Below, one piece after another: positions 29,001-43,170 of a stretch of DNA of 64,000 nucleotides. Under the pieces are notes generated by a model. It did not search any database. It saw only the letters and a list, made by a program, of their open reading frames with translations, and was not told where the DNA came from. Numbering within the stretch: position 1 is the stretch's first letter; the number at the start of each line of letters is the position of its first letter. The stretch comes from Eopsaltria australis (taxonomy: Eukaryota > Chordata > Aves > Passeriformes > Petroicidae): positions 2,666,001 through 2,730,000 of the forward strand of contig JAVTVJ010000121.1 in the NCBI GenBank assembly GCA_034509425.1. The letters run 5' to 3'. Position numbers and translations under genes: made by a program.

Positions 29001-32000
29001 AGCAACCTTGGCTAAAGGTGGTGGCAGTGAAAATGGATTAAAGGACTGTCAGTTTTTTCTGCCATCATCTCTATTAGATCCACCATGTCTGACAGAGGTT
29101 TACAGAATTAACTACTGGCTGTGTCCATGCCTCATCCCAAAGCTAAGAGCCAATCCTAAGCAACACTGTCCTTAACACAAATGTATGTCTTTGCTGCAGA
29201 CATCAATGAGGATAACACATTTACATCAGGCTATATATGGCCCTGTGGCACTGCACAAGAATTCATCAGGAAGGAAAGTCTTGTATTTTTATTTTTAAAT
29301 TATGATTGGTTTAAAATAAAATCTAAACCTAAAAGGAGTTTTAATTCAGAGCAGCCATGCTTTCACAAATGTAACTGGAGATATTCCTGGGGCAGAGATG
29401 TTTAAAGCCCAGGTGAAAAGGCTCAAGAGCATCTCTTTCTGTGAAACACATACCCTCTCGAATAGAAGAGATTTGCTCATTCATTTTTTGTCTGTGTGCT
29501 TAAGAGGGCACATTCTTGTGTTTATCTAGACTGCATTTGATAACTACATATCAGGTAATTATTGAAATCCATGAGTATTTCCTTACGGTATTTTTCTGAA
29601 GCTTCTTCCTGGGAGGCAAGACACAATTATTCTTACATGATCATTGGATGCAATTGCTCGTAACAGTCACTCACAGCTACCATGGTATTATTTCACATGC
29701 ACTTCCTGGCTGCAGTTACTGGGCTCTCTTTCCTCTTCTTTTCAGTGAAGAATAAATTACAAGTCTGTTTTGTTTCAAATCAGACAGAGTTGGAAACAGC
29801 ATAATAAGATGTGACAGGTTATAGCAGAAGTCAACTCCTGAGAATTCTCTTATTTCCCCCTGCCAAATCTGGAGATGCCATAAACTCAAATCCTCTATGC
29901 CAGTCATAAAATTTTAATTAGCTAAACTAAAAATACTGGTACTATTTACCACCGTCCTTATTTATTTCTTAAACTGCTAGACTTAACACTACTACAACAG
30001 GTTGAATATTGCAAAGGCCATCACTAGTACAATAACACTCTGTTTCAGCATACACGTGAGCATCCTGTTCAGCTTCATTAAAATTAATCAGTAATCCAGT
30101 TTTTTCTTTCTCGCTGCCAAATGATAAATTAACTACTAGCTACATTCATGGATGGAATATTAATTTATACAATGCCCTGGAGTACTTCTGTGTGTAGTAC
30201 AAGATGCCTCATGAACAGATCTCATTCAAAGCTTTAGCAGAACCATGGAACAAAACAAGAATAAATCTAGCCAGGATCAGCTGCAACTATATGAAAACAG
30301 TGGAGATCAGTATCAGCAATTGTAGTAAACACCATGAGATACAAAAAATTACACATGGACGTTGCATGGAATCATGAATTCTTCTTTTAAATGCAAAAAA
30401 TCAAGCACCTTTCCATGCAAAGAATACTTTCTGGAGGTTTGTGAAGAACACTTTGGCTTTTCCAAGGTCAAATTACGTTGTCGGAGTACAGCACTGTACG
30501 TGTGCTGTGTAATGGGGAAATTTGCCCGTTTGGAAGTGAAGTGATTGTTCCCCCTGCTGCTCTGCATTATCTGCTCAAGCTTCCCATTACACACGAGGAC
30601 AGCAGATGGATCCAGAGGTTCTGCCTCTGGCCTTGCCACTTTCAATATTCCTTACATTCTGCAGGCTTTATCTTGCAGGGTTTTTCAGCTTTCTAGTGCA
30701 TGAAAATGACCTTTGCAAAGGAGCAAAAATGATACACAACTGTTTGCCTCTTCCATAGATTTTTCTCTGGTATATCTGCATTTTTTCTGGCCTTTGACTA
30801 TCAGAAAAGACAAAGTATTATTTTTTAAATGGGGAAAGAAAGTTCCATAAAATATTAATAATCTTGTGGTACTTGGTAGTACCAAAACATGCTTAAGATG
30901 TATTATATTATGAAATTAGAGTATAACAGGATATAGATTTTTTATTTAGTAGCTCTGAAAACATCATAAAACTTCAATGGGGAAATTCTGTCCTCTGTTG
31001 GTTTTTCACAGTCCAAATACTGAATACAGGATGAACTCTTGGTAAGGCTATAGTGGGGACTGCAGCCCCCTGTAAAATGCTCCATTTTGAAAGCTCACAG
31101 CACCTGTTCAGAATTATCAAATCAAGATATTTGGTCATTTGACAACAAACTGCTTGAGTTTTGAGCCTATCAATAATCCAGAATGGCTCTCATAGCACAA
31201 GAAACACAGCATAGGAAAATGCTTGCCAAGAATAGGATGAAAACCACTGAGAAAGAAACAGGATTATTTTCAAATTTCTAGCATAATAATATTCATTATT
31301 ATGAAGCTTTCTCTCATAGGGATTTTTTTAATTCCTCATTATGAAGTCAATCACTACACCACATATAAAATAATTTCAAGCTTTAGTTATAAAAGAATAG
31401 GCAACATATTTGAAAGCAGCATAGAGATTTAGCTAACTCAGACATTTCAAGCTAGGCTCACGTTTTGATTTCAGCTTCTGTTCTCACACTTTACTGTTTC
31501 AAGCATCCTGCTTTATGAGCAGGTTATCATTTATTGCACAGCAAATATCTGTGAGCTCCTGTTCTCCCTGGACCCGGCAATTCTGTCCCGGGTACGATGG
31601 GATTGGAAACTGGGACAATCTCAAGATCTAGGCTTCTACAGGGAATAAAAGATTTATTTATCAAGCATAGTGTATGGAGCTGCTCCTGCAGGAATATGAG
31701 TAGTTGGTCTCTATGGAGTGCAAGACTTTTTATGAGCCACAGCAGACACATTTACAGGCATTTATCTGAGGTATCATGAGACAGACATGAGACAGCCACA
31801 TCTTTGTTTACCACCTTTGCAAAGACTTAGGTGTCCCATTAGGCACACAGAGCACAAGTCTGACTTCTTCATTTCAGAGGCAAGGTTTTTGGAAGGAAAA
31901 AGCATTGGATATGAACTTTTGAGCTTCTGCTTCTGTCCTTTTGGAAAGTTAATCACCAAATTTATCAGTAAAGGACACAAGAAAACAGCATTCTTCATCA

Positions 32001-34812
32001 AACATGCATCAAACTAAAGGGAGGGCTCTCAAGGTGACTCCTCAACAACCTGTCAGGTTAGCATTACCTATTCCATTTAAATTTAAAAACAAAACAAAAC
32101 AAAACCGTGGACCTATCATGTATCATGTTGGTTGAATAAACACTGTTAATTTATCTGAGATAAAAATCATTACATTAATAACTGCTGGATGGTTCAAACA
32201 TCCAGCTATCTGCAAATCAAAGTCTGAAGATGAGGATTTATAAATTGCAAATAAAAGAACTAGTCCCCAGTGATATCAGGCAAATGAACAGCATGTTGGT
32301 AGATGTTAAATCCTAAAGCATAAATAATCTCCTTAAACCTACATCTGTGAAACCCAACAGTGAATTTACAAAAATATCTGTCCTTTATGCACAACAGAAA
32401 ATAATTTAAGCAAACAAAAGATGAAAAACAGGGTATCCAAAATGCTCTTCACTATTGGACTGTTGGATATAGAGGATCTGGGTGCAATTGACTTGATTTG
32501 GTTGAAAAAAAAACAGCCCACCATCCTACAAAATTTGCAATGCAAATTTCAGCACATTATTTAATGCCATTAAAAAGAAGCAATCAGCTATGGAAGGATC
32601 ATCCACAGTAACCGGTGTATTTTAGGTAATGATATCATCGTTTATCCTCAGTTGGGGTAGGTGGAGTTTTCCATTTAGGATGTTGTAGTTCCTTTGAAGT
32701 CTGGTTCTCCGCAGCTTGGTTTTTTGGTTGCACAGACAGATCTGCTTTCCAAAAAAGTACGAAGCACTTACACAGATGTTTAAATCTTCCAGCTGTAACC
32801 TGCTCTGTATACTGAAAGACTAGGATCTTATAACTCTATCAGGAAGAGTTAATTAGAAAGGTGAGCATTTAGATAAAGCCTATTTCCTGTACTATTTAGG
32901 GATCTATTTCCAGGTGTTACTGTAGTGTCATGCTAGGAAAGATGCAAATTGGGTTGATCCAGACTGAGTTTTCTGAGATGTAAACTGTCTCTACTATTGT
33001 ATTATCAATGCAAAGAATAAGATTCGAAAAAATCTTCTCTTTACCAAGTCAGTGAAAAACACGTGCCATAAAATTTGTTATTTGCCTAATTTGCCCATTT
33101 CATGTAACAACCTGTATTTGGTTTGATGTGATTTATGCACTCACATCTTTCTCCAAAATCAATTTCCATCATTCTACCTTAAAGGAACCAAAGAGGTTAT
33201 CTGCTTCATATTCATACCAGCATCCACATATGTATGGCATTAAGGGTGGGGGTTTTCTGGTATCGAGTTGAAGAGCAAGAATGCCTTCATGTCCATATTT
33301 ATGTTCACAAAGATCCAGGACTGTAGCTACATTTATATGCAAAGCAGCAAACCCTATGCTTGGTTACTCAGACACTCCAGCAATGACTGCCTATAATTTA
33401 TAGACAGAACATGACAAAGTGCCAGTTATGTAAAGAGCTTTGAGCAGATAAACAGACTAGTCTATGCAGATTTCTATCTGTGAAATTGCAATACCAATGA
33501 CAGTGTTCTTTTATTTTGGAGAACTGAGCTAATTCTTTTCCTTCTTTTTCCCCTCAATATCTTCATTGCCTAAACAGAGGATATCAAAGTTTCATTTCTT
33601 TTCTGATGCTACATAAAGCAAAAATAACAATCATCTTGAACGAAATAAATTATGCAATTAGCCTACAGTTAAAGGATTCTTTGAAAAAATGTGACTTTGG
33701 CTATCACCACTGTCTGCTCTAGTTTGAAAAAGTTTTTCAGTAAAGGTGGAAAAATCCTTTTCAAGGTATCTGCAAGCAAAGTTCAAGTGAAATTCTTGAT
33801 TTACCAGACTTCTGTGTTGAAATTGTAAGTATTAACTCTGTTGTTTAAAATGCTCCACTTGCAGCTAGGAAGTGAGGCATCATTAGCTGTCTAGGCTCTG
33901 ATGCACAAATCTTATCCCATTAGATCCTGATGGCCTTGTAAAGGAGAAAAGAGGCATGTGGATCTTGTCTAGTTGGAGAAGTTGTTGAAAACTGAAGACT
34001 TGAGCTTCATCAGATAAAGCAGGGGAACAAAGCAATCCCTCTGTTTACCCCTTAAGTTTATTCCTGATCTTGGGTGGTTCTGGTAACAAAACCAAGGGAC
34101 TGAATATTTCTTAAAATTTCTGACCATCTTTGGAAAAAACATCTTGATTTTATGTGATTTCTGTAACAACGCAACAGAATCTGTAGGATTCAAGTCTGAT
34201 GCTGAGAGATGATATCCCATAAATTAATCACTTCTGAGCATAGTTCCCCCTACACACCAGCCTGCTGAAGGTCTGAGGAAGCATTCATTTTCCTTTGGAC
34301 CTTCATGACGACAACTGAATGTTATCTCACTTTTGCCAAGTCATTATAGGGAAGTGCAACTGTTTTAAATGAGACGGTAGATCCTTCTTTCTACAGGTAT
34401 CTGATAAAGCTGAAATATTGCTGTTATGAAAATAGGAGTAAACAGAAATATTCCAGCAGAAAAGGTAGAAGATTGGCACGAGCCTTTGGCAGTTCATATT
34501 ATGCTATTTGTGTCTTTTTAATCTCTTGAATAATCGTGGACTGTGTGCATGTCACTCCTCCATGCTCATTAGCTTCATGAAAGCACAGTAGATGATAGCT
34601 GGCTGTCTCTTCTTTGTCTTCTCTGCCATCCTGTGCTCTGTCAGAGATGGGAACATTGAGAGTTCTAGAGGTCTGTCAAAATCCTAACTATGTGGAGAGC
34701 TTAGCCTGCATTTGGGGCTGATTTTTTTGCTTTTTCTTCACACACAGGTACACAGACTTTCCCTATCAGTAACTGACAGGCTAAGCAGGCGACAGTGCAG
34801 CAAAGAACAGGG

Positions 34813-34845
34813 AGAACACTGAAAACTCACTGTTTTCAGTGTTCT
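34813..34845. repeat. Perfect 14-bp inverted repeat, 5-nt loop
   Basis: AGAACACTGAAAAC and GTTTTCAGTGTTCT flank TCACT. This is the longest perfect hairpin I noticed in the left 44 kb. It is too short for a typical miRNA precursor and has no obvious neighbour. Confidence 0.95.
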
Positions 34846-37800
34846 AAAAATTATTAATACAGCTTCAGCCATTCTCAGGGAGGAAGTGTACTCTGTGATT
34901 GAATAAGATGCAGTGTCAGCAGGGTTAATAAGATCTACAGTTGGCCTAAACAAGAGATTAGGTTTTGACTGCAGCTGGCTTAACTGCAGCATGTAAAATA
35001 ATGGCATTACACAGAAAAAAAAACTCTATGGAGCAGATCTATTGGAGAAAAGGAACTAATCCTGCTGTGCAAGGTTACTGCACTCCAAGGTTATAACTGG
35101 GCAGCAGTATGGAAAACACCTACACACAGGAAGCCTCATGCTCCATACCTGACACATTGACTAGCAAAGGACTAGGGGGATATTAATGAAATTATATTCT
35201 CTAATATTCTAATATCTTTGTAAATAGATATAGAAAAAAGCTAGTGTGAAAACAAGAATTTCCCCAACATTTTATTTCATTTTTTGAAAGATAAAATTTT
35301 GCATAATGTATTTAAATAAGCATGCATTTCCTGGGTTCTCAGTAAATGTACCTACGCACTTGGCTAACACTTTCAAGAATTAGCATTTTTCCTTTAAAGA
35401 TTAAATGGCTGAAAAATCACTGAGGCACTGCATTGGTATATTGTGGGTCAGTCTATTTTGTAGTTATCTATGAATTTTCCAGTTCAGAACTCTGCATCTC
35501 TCATCACCAAACACGCAGTAAGTAGCTACTGAGGCAAGAATGTAAAAGGCAGCATAAGCTTTACTGACTTATTCAGTGATTTCATTATTTGTTCATAAAT
35601 AGACTGGTTTGTCTTCAACTGATGCTCAAGGCAATAGATATACATTTTAATATCTGGTTTAAAGTAAGTAGTGTCTACAGTTGCATAAATATACAGATAT
35701 ATGACACAAGGTATTATGGCTGGCAGAATATGATCCTTAGAGACTACTAATTATATAACTGTTGTGCTCATTGGGAAAGTCAAACGTAGACTAATTCCTC
35801 TAACAATTGGAACAATTTTGGTTTTTCAGAAGGTCAACCTTTTTTCACCTTTCTAAGCTTAATTATTATGGTCTGAAAAACTACCCCATGGCAGTCTCCT
35901 AGTGGTACCCAAAAGTTCCTGTGCTGCAGCAGCAACAGGCAGCCACAGCCAGCTGGGGCTGGTGGGACATTCCTGGGGACAGGAGCACTGCAGGGAAGGC
36001 TGCAGCTCGTAGCAAAACTGAAGTCTTGAAAGATGCTTGAGCTGCACCCAGTTCAAATCAAAGGTCAAGTTCCAAACACTTAAAGATATGCCACAGGGTC
36101 TTAATAACAAAAATTGCCCAGAGTGTAAAATAGCAACTACCTAACACTGTGTGCACCTTTCCTGGGCCCTCCCAATGGGCTGTCAGGCACCTCGAAGACT
36201 TCCCTGCAGAATCCAACTTTGTACCATTGCAAGTAGCAGGGGTATAATCAACTTCTGTGCCTCCTCATATGTCAGCCCCTTTACCAGATGCAAACCTTGA
36301 ACAGTCATTATATTTTCCTTTCCATTTAATTCTTCATCTTGTATTAGCTATAGTAACAACTTTCAACTGGGGGTAAATAAATCCTAAACTGTTGTGGAAA
36401 AGTCCATTAACCAAGATTTCATTATGTTAAGTATTCTGCAGACATTCCTGCCACAAAGAGCTTAAAAATCTGTACATTTACAGAAAATGAAAAATGAATA
36501 AAGCAGACATTGGGGAGTTTGTTTAAATATCAAACACACACCCACCCCCAGTGACACAGTACTAGTGAAGAAAACAATGAAAATAGTGTAATAACTGCAA
36601 AGTCATCCTTTCATAATCTCCAGAGCAGAGAACTTTTTATCCACATGCTATTCATATTTACATAAGCAAAATATTTAATATGTTAATCTATAGAGGTAAT
36701 TATTTTTATAGTTTAACCCAGCAAGAATGTTAACAGCAAAATTCAACTGAATAGCAGAACCAAATTAAGATTTTCCAGTTAGGAACATTTAAGATATATT
36801 CTCTGATAATTACAGACATACCTATTATTCAGGTTTTCAGTAAATGGTATGGTATGATTAAATCCAGTGTTTCACAATCTTTTACTACCATAATATGAGT
36901 TTATATTGGCCTGGTACTTCTTTATTACACCAATCTTTTCCTCTGTCAGATTAATTTAAATGGAAGGTACCAAACTGTGAAGTCTATGCAGACAGGTCAG
37001 TCTTTTGAGCAAAGACAGTCTACTGCTGTCTTCTAAATGCCTTCCACCAAGGGATCCTAGACACTTGGCTGGCTCATAGGCTCCACTCCAGTGGATTTTT
37101 TTTTTAATCACCTCCACTTCATTCAGGATGAATGAAACACACTATGGTATTTAGTTAAGTTCCATATGTATGGTAAAATTCAAACTTTACTATTTAGGAA
37201 TTTCTGTTCGAACTTCCTCCATTGCTTGTCTTTATGATGTGTGAGGGTCCCCTCAGGGTGATCCTGTGACAAGGAGCTTGGCACACAGCTCTGGCACAGG
37301 CAGCTCAGGCACAGGAACCGTCCTGCTGAGCCTCCATGGCTGGAGGAAGGGGGAGCAAGGAGTGCCACAAGGTCAGCCTGAGGAGCTGACAGTCACCGTC
37401 ACCATCCGTGTGACCAACATGGTGCAAGCTGGCAGCCAGTCAGTGAGGGTCAACCTCAGCTGGCAGCCACAGTTAGCCACAACTTCATCTCATGAACATC
37501 TTAAAGACAATGTGGATTTCATCCTGTCAGGAAACAAGACTCATGCCAAGGCACAGGGAGGGTGGGAAACTTAGACCAGTAATAAACAGTTTACATTTCC
37601 CAACCTTCCAGTGGGATTTACCAATACTGTAGTAGGTTACTACATTACCTTAATTAGTACTCTCAATAGGAATATCATTGAATAGAGGAAAGTATGTAAC
37701 ACCATGGACTATTTACTGATAAAACAGCTGGTTCAGAAACTCTGGATGGCATTTGGCTTGTTTATATTTGTCGTGAGTGGTTATAACAATGTTAAGTACC

Positions 37801-39322
37801 ATCAGAAAGAAAACTGGCAGCTCAAGCTTAGTTCATTCAAACAGATACTGAATATTAAGGAACTCGTTTCTCCCACAATTGCTGTAGCACTGCCAATCAC
37901 AAGAACTCCAGAATTAAAGGTATCATATTGTCCACAAATGTTTAAAGTTCACATTCATAGTTTCTCCATTCCTGGAGCCTGTGTGAGTATAAGCTCAAAG
38001 CTGTGATTCTCACACACCAACAGCTGGAGCCTAAACTAAACCATGAAATATCATAAGACTCCCAACATTAAAAAATGTGAACAGTTTTAAGTTAAATCAA
38101 TGTTGGCTCAAGAATAAGACAGATATTTTACTGAATTGTGATTAAAAACTTTAAAAACAAATATAGATATATGCACAGGAAGGAAAATAATACTGTTGCA
38201 AAGATAGAATAGTGCTGTAATAAATAATTCCCCTCAATTTTCCTCCCAAATCACTATCTGTTAGTTGGTGGGTCAGTTATAATGCATATGAGTTGAATAA
38301 TAAATGAAGGAGAAATACCAAATTAAACACATGCTGTAGAGATCCTTTGTTATCACTGCAGATAGGTGTGGAATAGATGTGGAAAAACCTTGAGGTGGTC
38401 TCTTTCCAAGTACTGAAAACAACAAGTATCACAACAGATACCTTTTACTTGGTCCACCTACCACTGGAAATGCAAAGAAAATCCCTTAATTATTAAAAAA
38501 AACCACAAAAGCCAATCAACCAAACCAAAAACCAAGCAAACAAAAAAAATCCCCACCAACACAACTGATTTAAAGCACATTCCTGATACTACACAGGTGG
38601 TTTCGTGGCAACTCTTTCCTCAATAAAGCAAGTAGTCATTAACCAGAAATGCAGAATTCTGCCACCAACAACTTTCATAATCCTGGAACCAGCAATACAA
38701 TGCAAATCACTGCTTACTAGGAAGAGTTCCCTTCCAGAGCTCATTTTATGTCTCTAATGCAGCACTGAGCATGGAATTTCTAGTCACCAACAGAATTCCT
38801 TCCCTTTCATTCATCTAGTATGCAACAGCTCTTATCTCCTGGGCCACAACATGTCAAATACTTCTACATAATTAAAGCCACACTGATTGACTGGCTAAGA
38901 ATATCACAGGGATAAGTTTATTTTTAAAGCTGCCTTATCTCTAATCAAGAGTTGTCTTCCAGTAACACAAGATTTTGTGCCGAAAGGACATTTTATATAT
39001 ATCTACATACACACACATATCTAGAAATAATGTTCCTTTCTCCTCCCCAATATATCAACAACAGGAAAATATCATCATGCTCTGATTTCCCTTTGTTGTG
39101 CTAAATTGGAGAGGACAAAAGATGGCAAGAGGCATTTAGCAAGGTAGGCAAAATGCATGTTTTTTTTAAGTATGGAAACTATAATTAATATTACTCCTTT
39201 GATATAAACCCTTATTGCACTCCCAAACAGAACCTTTCCATATTTCATTGGTTCATTCATATCTGAGATTTGTTGTAATGGTAGGGTTTATTTAGGAAAG
39301 AAAATTAAAATCTGTAGAGGCC

Positions 39323-39338
39323 AAAAAAAAAAAAAAAA
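39323..39338. repeat. Poly(A) run, 16 nt
   Basis: Sixteen A residues follow CC. No retroposed body or target-site duplication was recognised upstream, so it is listed as a simple homopolymer. Confidence 0.9.
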
Positions 39339-41620
39339 GCACAAATTTGTGATGAGGCTTATGTCTTGCCGGGTTATTTTATATTTTAATGTACTGTTAA
39401 CAGTTCATTCTTTTTAAACACAAATCTAAGGGCAAATTTAAATATCAAGGCAAGCAATCTGGTAGCATGGCAACAACATGCTATGCTGCATAGTAAGAAT
39501 TTGGAACCATGCAAGTCTGCTTCTTTCCTATATTGGATCATTTTATAAGAGCAGAAATATTTCTCTTCTTTGTGCAACTGCCTTCATGATTATTCATCTA
39601 TTAGTAGCTGTAGTGGTCTTTGAAACTGAAGACAGCACAGCAACCCTGTGAAACCTGGTACCAGTCAGAATGGCCATCCTTACCAGACACAAAAGCTGCA
39701 GATTAGAAGAAAAAAAAACAGAAAAAAAAGGGTATGTTTAGTAACAGTGTTTAACACAAGATTTCTTACCCAGGAGAGATATGTGGTATGGATTTGAGGA
39801 GCATAGCAGCTCTGAAGCAATCTTGCTTCTGCATGAGAAACAAGCAATTCTATCCCCATGCACTACCTCTGATGTGTTGAAAAGGTATCTCTCAGCTTTC
39901 AGAGTATGAGTTTTGAAACCTATTTTAAGATTTGATTAAACCAAAAGGGTGGACTTGCCCTTGCACTGAAATAATTTTTTGTGGTAGCTTGTATCAGTGA
40001 TTCTTGAGGTAACATCAATTTATTGATATCATTTCACTCTAGGTGCTTGGGAAAAAAAATTTAAGTCCTATGTCATTCTAGAACAGAATCTGGTCTGTGC
40101 AACACTCATTCTCTTCAGTTAATCCAGTAACTCAGGCATATTTTACGACATTGCTGGAGCAGGAAAAGGCAAAGTTAACTAACACTTCTGATCTTCTGAT
40201 CTTGAAGGGCACACGAGGTGAGCACCCAAACACCTTTGTTTCTGGGTAGTGGACAAAGGCAGTAAAGATGTGGATGGCATTGTGGAACTATTATTTTCTT
40301 TATTATTCTTCACATAAAGACCATCTACTTCACTGAACCTGAACAGTGAATGCCAAACACAGCCACTCCTTCTGGGAGGTGCTGTCCCTGTGGAACTTGT
40401 GCTTCTTACCACACGTTCCCATGTTCCTTGGCATTTTGGACTCCAGTGGCCAAATCTAGGCCTGCACCCTCACCAGAACACTCATGGTTAGTGTTACAGA
40501 ACTATTATTTGGGTTGTGAGCTGTTAGTTGCTAGTTTTGTACATTTAAGATAGGAAGAAGTAAATGTACCTGCTATGACCACATTATGAATTCTTAGGTA
40601 AATCTAACCTCTGAACTCAGGTGAAAGACTTCTAAATCTTTCTATGTTACACTTAATCTTCATCAAATTAATAAATAAAATAAATCTTACACTAAATCTT
40701 CAAGTGTCAGATCCTGTGAACCCTTAACACAAAGGCAGAATATATACACAAGAAAAACTCGCAAGGTCAGGTCTCTCCTGGAGAATATTTCAGAAATAAA
40801 AAGGATTTCACTCCTCAAAAATGCCCAATTGACTTGGGCAGAGGGACTCATGCAAAGTCTGTAGCTGAGAAGTGCATCTGTGAAGAGGATCTCAGAAAGT
40901 AAAGGGAATGACAGCAATCTGGAAATAATGCAGATTGGTGACATGCTCACAAATATTCCTAACATCAATGCACAAAACAAAGTTCAAAAACTCCTTCATT
41001 CAATTAACAGAATGGAAATATTCAATCTGCCTTTTAATTAATAAAGCAATAACAAATTATTTCTGTGTGGCTGAATCTTCATTATTAAGTCTGTAACTAG
41101 GAGGGCTATTTTCTGAAGGAAACTTCATCTTAGTAATTCAAACCAGACAACTATGCCAAGACAATCCTCATGCAGCTCCCACTGGAAGCCTGGGTTGGTA
41201 TCAGTGAATGTCTGCATTGCAGAAGTACCACTATTTGAAAATCCTTATCTAGACTGCAAACCTCACATTGGTTATAACTGACATATTTTGTATACCTGTT
41301 TGCCAACTTTCCTTTCCTCTCCATTTCCTTCTATTTCAAAAGAAAATGATCCCTTCATGCATGAGCATACTTCAGAGTAGGGATCTCCAGCAGTATTTCA
41401 TGTAACCTTGCTATCTGAGAACAGTGACACTTTTTCCTTGTCATCCCTACCTACAGGGCTTCTAGTTCTTCCTCTTTGGTTTAGGTGGAAGCACCTATTA
41501 ATCCCAGAGTTCTCCATACCAGTCTTTGCTCAGCTCTAACTTACTCCTCTTGAAGTGCAAATCATCTTCCTCTGCTGCAGCATGTGAATGAAGACAGTAA
41601 GTACTGCAAGAAAAAAGGAA

Positions 41621-41696
41621 TGTAGTGTACTCAAGTGATAGTGCATTTAACTACCATCATCAGAAAACAAACAGTTCAATCCATGTATGTTTTTAC
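41621..41696 (+). pseudogene. tRNA-Cys-like relic (tRNA pseudogene or SINE head)
   Basis: The segment TACTCAAGTGATAGTGCATT (41,628-41,647) lines up with a tRNA A-box region (TAGCTCAGTGGTAGAGCATT, as in tRNA-Cys). A degenerate B box AGTTCAATCC follows at the expected distance (about 41,672-41,681), with TTTAACTACCATCATCAG in the place of the anticodon arm. The anticodon is not GCA, the acceptor and T stems do not pair, and no terminator-type T4 run lies immediately after a proper 3' end. It is therefore not a working tRNA. Confidence 0.4.
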
Positions 41697-42479
41697 CAGT
41701 TGTGCAAGGCCTTTCTTCTGAAAAAGTGTTGTTAGCCAAGACAAGATCAAAGTTCAGGCAAAACTGAGAATTTGAATGAAAGTCCTCTTCTCATGGATGC
41801 CATGACAAAGCTAAAGTGGTGCATGTTCAGATCCTGCAGACAGTACAAGCCTAAAGCACTACACACTTCACCGATCACATGGTGCTCTCTTGAGCTGCTT
41901 TTCATGCAGCTCTCATGGGTCCTCAGGAAAAAAAAATCTTACATGTAATACTCTTCCCAGTAGACTAAAAGCATTTGCAAGTAATTATAATGAGCATTTG
42001 ACTCAGCGGCTGCAAGTTTTTTGTGTGTCTAAACCCAGTGAATTCTGATTCTGCTTTCAGTTTTTCCTCTTAACTTGTGAAGCCCATGTGACTGCATCAG
42101 TGCTTTGTTTTCTCCAGATGTAACAGCTACCATTACATCTCCTGCACAAATGTTGCAAGGCTTTAATTGCCTCATAGTAGTGCCAAAAGAGGACTCCTAG
42201 AAAAAGCTCTTGCTTGCAAGTAGTATGCTCTTCTTTCTGCTTATTTCAAGCAAATATCTCTTCCTTGGGAGGCTTATAGTAAGGTATTAGTTTGTATTAA
42301 TGTAATGTACTGTTTCAGAGGTAATAGGTGTCAATGTATCACACTGATACTGTATTCCATCTTTGCTGAGATGCACGGATTAGTCCTAGAATGGAAGCTC
42401 TAAATCCTTCTAAAAAAATCTGACTTCTAGAAACACGTCTACTGCTTGTATCATTAACAGATAGGCACAACCAGGATCG

Positions 42480-43170
42480 TAACAGTTCAAGCTGTAAGAA
42501 TGTCAGAGATCTCTTGTCCAACATTCTGCTCAAACCAAGGTTATCAGTGAGCCCTGATCAGTTTGCTGAGGAAATTATCCAGTCTGGTCTTTAAAACCTT
42601 CAAGAACAGAGACCATACAACCTCTCTGGGCTACCTGTCTCCATGTGTGATTGGCCTTGTGGGGCAAAATATTTTGCTTGCATCCAGTCTGAACCTTTGT
42701 TTCAACATTTGCCTTTTGTCTCTCATTCTTTGGCACATGCCACTGTGTTGAGCCTTGCTCCTGTTCCCTGAGGAACTCTTTGTAAGGACTGGAAGGCTGA
42801 TGTTGGGTTCCTCCAAAAGTCTCCCTTTCTGCAGGCTGAGCAAGCCCCACTCCCTCACCCTCTGCTCGCAGAGCTCAGACCCCAGCCCCAATCACTTCTG
42901 TGGCCTCTGCAGAACCGCAGGTCTTGAATACCTTCCTTGTACTGAGGGGACCATAACTGGGCACAGGGTTATAAACGTGACCTACTGGGTGCAGAGCAGA
43001 AGGGAATAATCACTTCCCTTGATGTCTGTCTGCTGTTCATACAGACCAGGATGCTCCTGGCTATCTTTGTTGCCAGGGGATGTGGCTGGTTCATGTCCAG
43101 TTTGCTGTTCACCAGGACCTCTGGGCCTTTTTGGCAGGGCTGCTCCTCAGCCTCTACCACTGCAGTGCTT
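42480..43170 (-). mobile_element. Old CR1 LINE fragment (3' part), minus orientation
   Basis: Antisense CR1 landmarks on the plus strand are CTCTGGGCTACCTGTCTCCA, CTGCAGGCTGAGCAAGCC, GGACCATAACTGGGCACAG, and a 43,070-43,150 part matching the CR1 ORF2 end (GTTGCCAGGGGATGTGGCTG, TTCATGTCCAGTTTGCTGTT). It is diverged, with frameshifts and deletions, and the edges are approximate. Minus-strand open frames here are relics of ORF2. Confidence 0.85.

Larger units (their letters stand above)
23523..42479. other. AT-rich DNA, no gene recognised
   Basis: No convincing exon is seen on either strand. GC-richer islets near 23,880-24,110, 35,890-36,060 and 37,250-37,480 contain open frames of 83-137 codons without recognisable domains. 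A segment near 31,550-31,760 (CCCGG/CCGGG hairpin, AATAAA) could be a decayed LTR, but I cannot show ends. A/C-rich low-complexity DNA occurs near 38,497-38,562. Confidence 0.55.
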
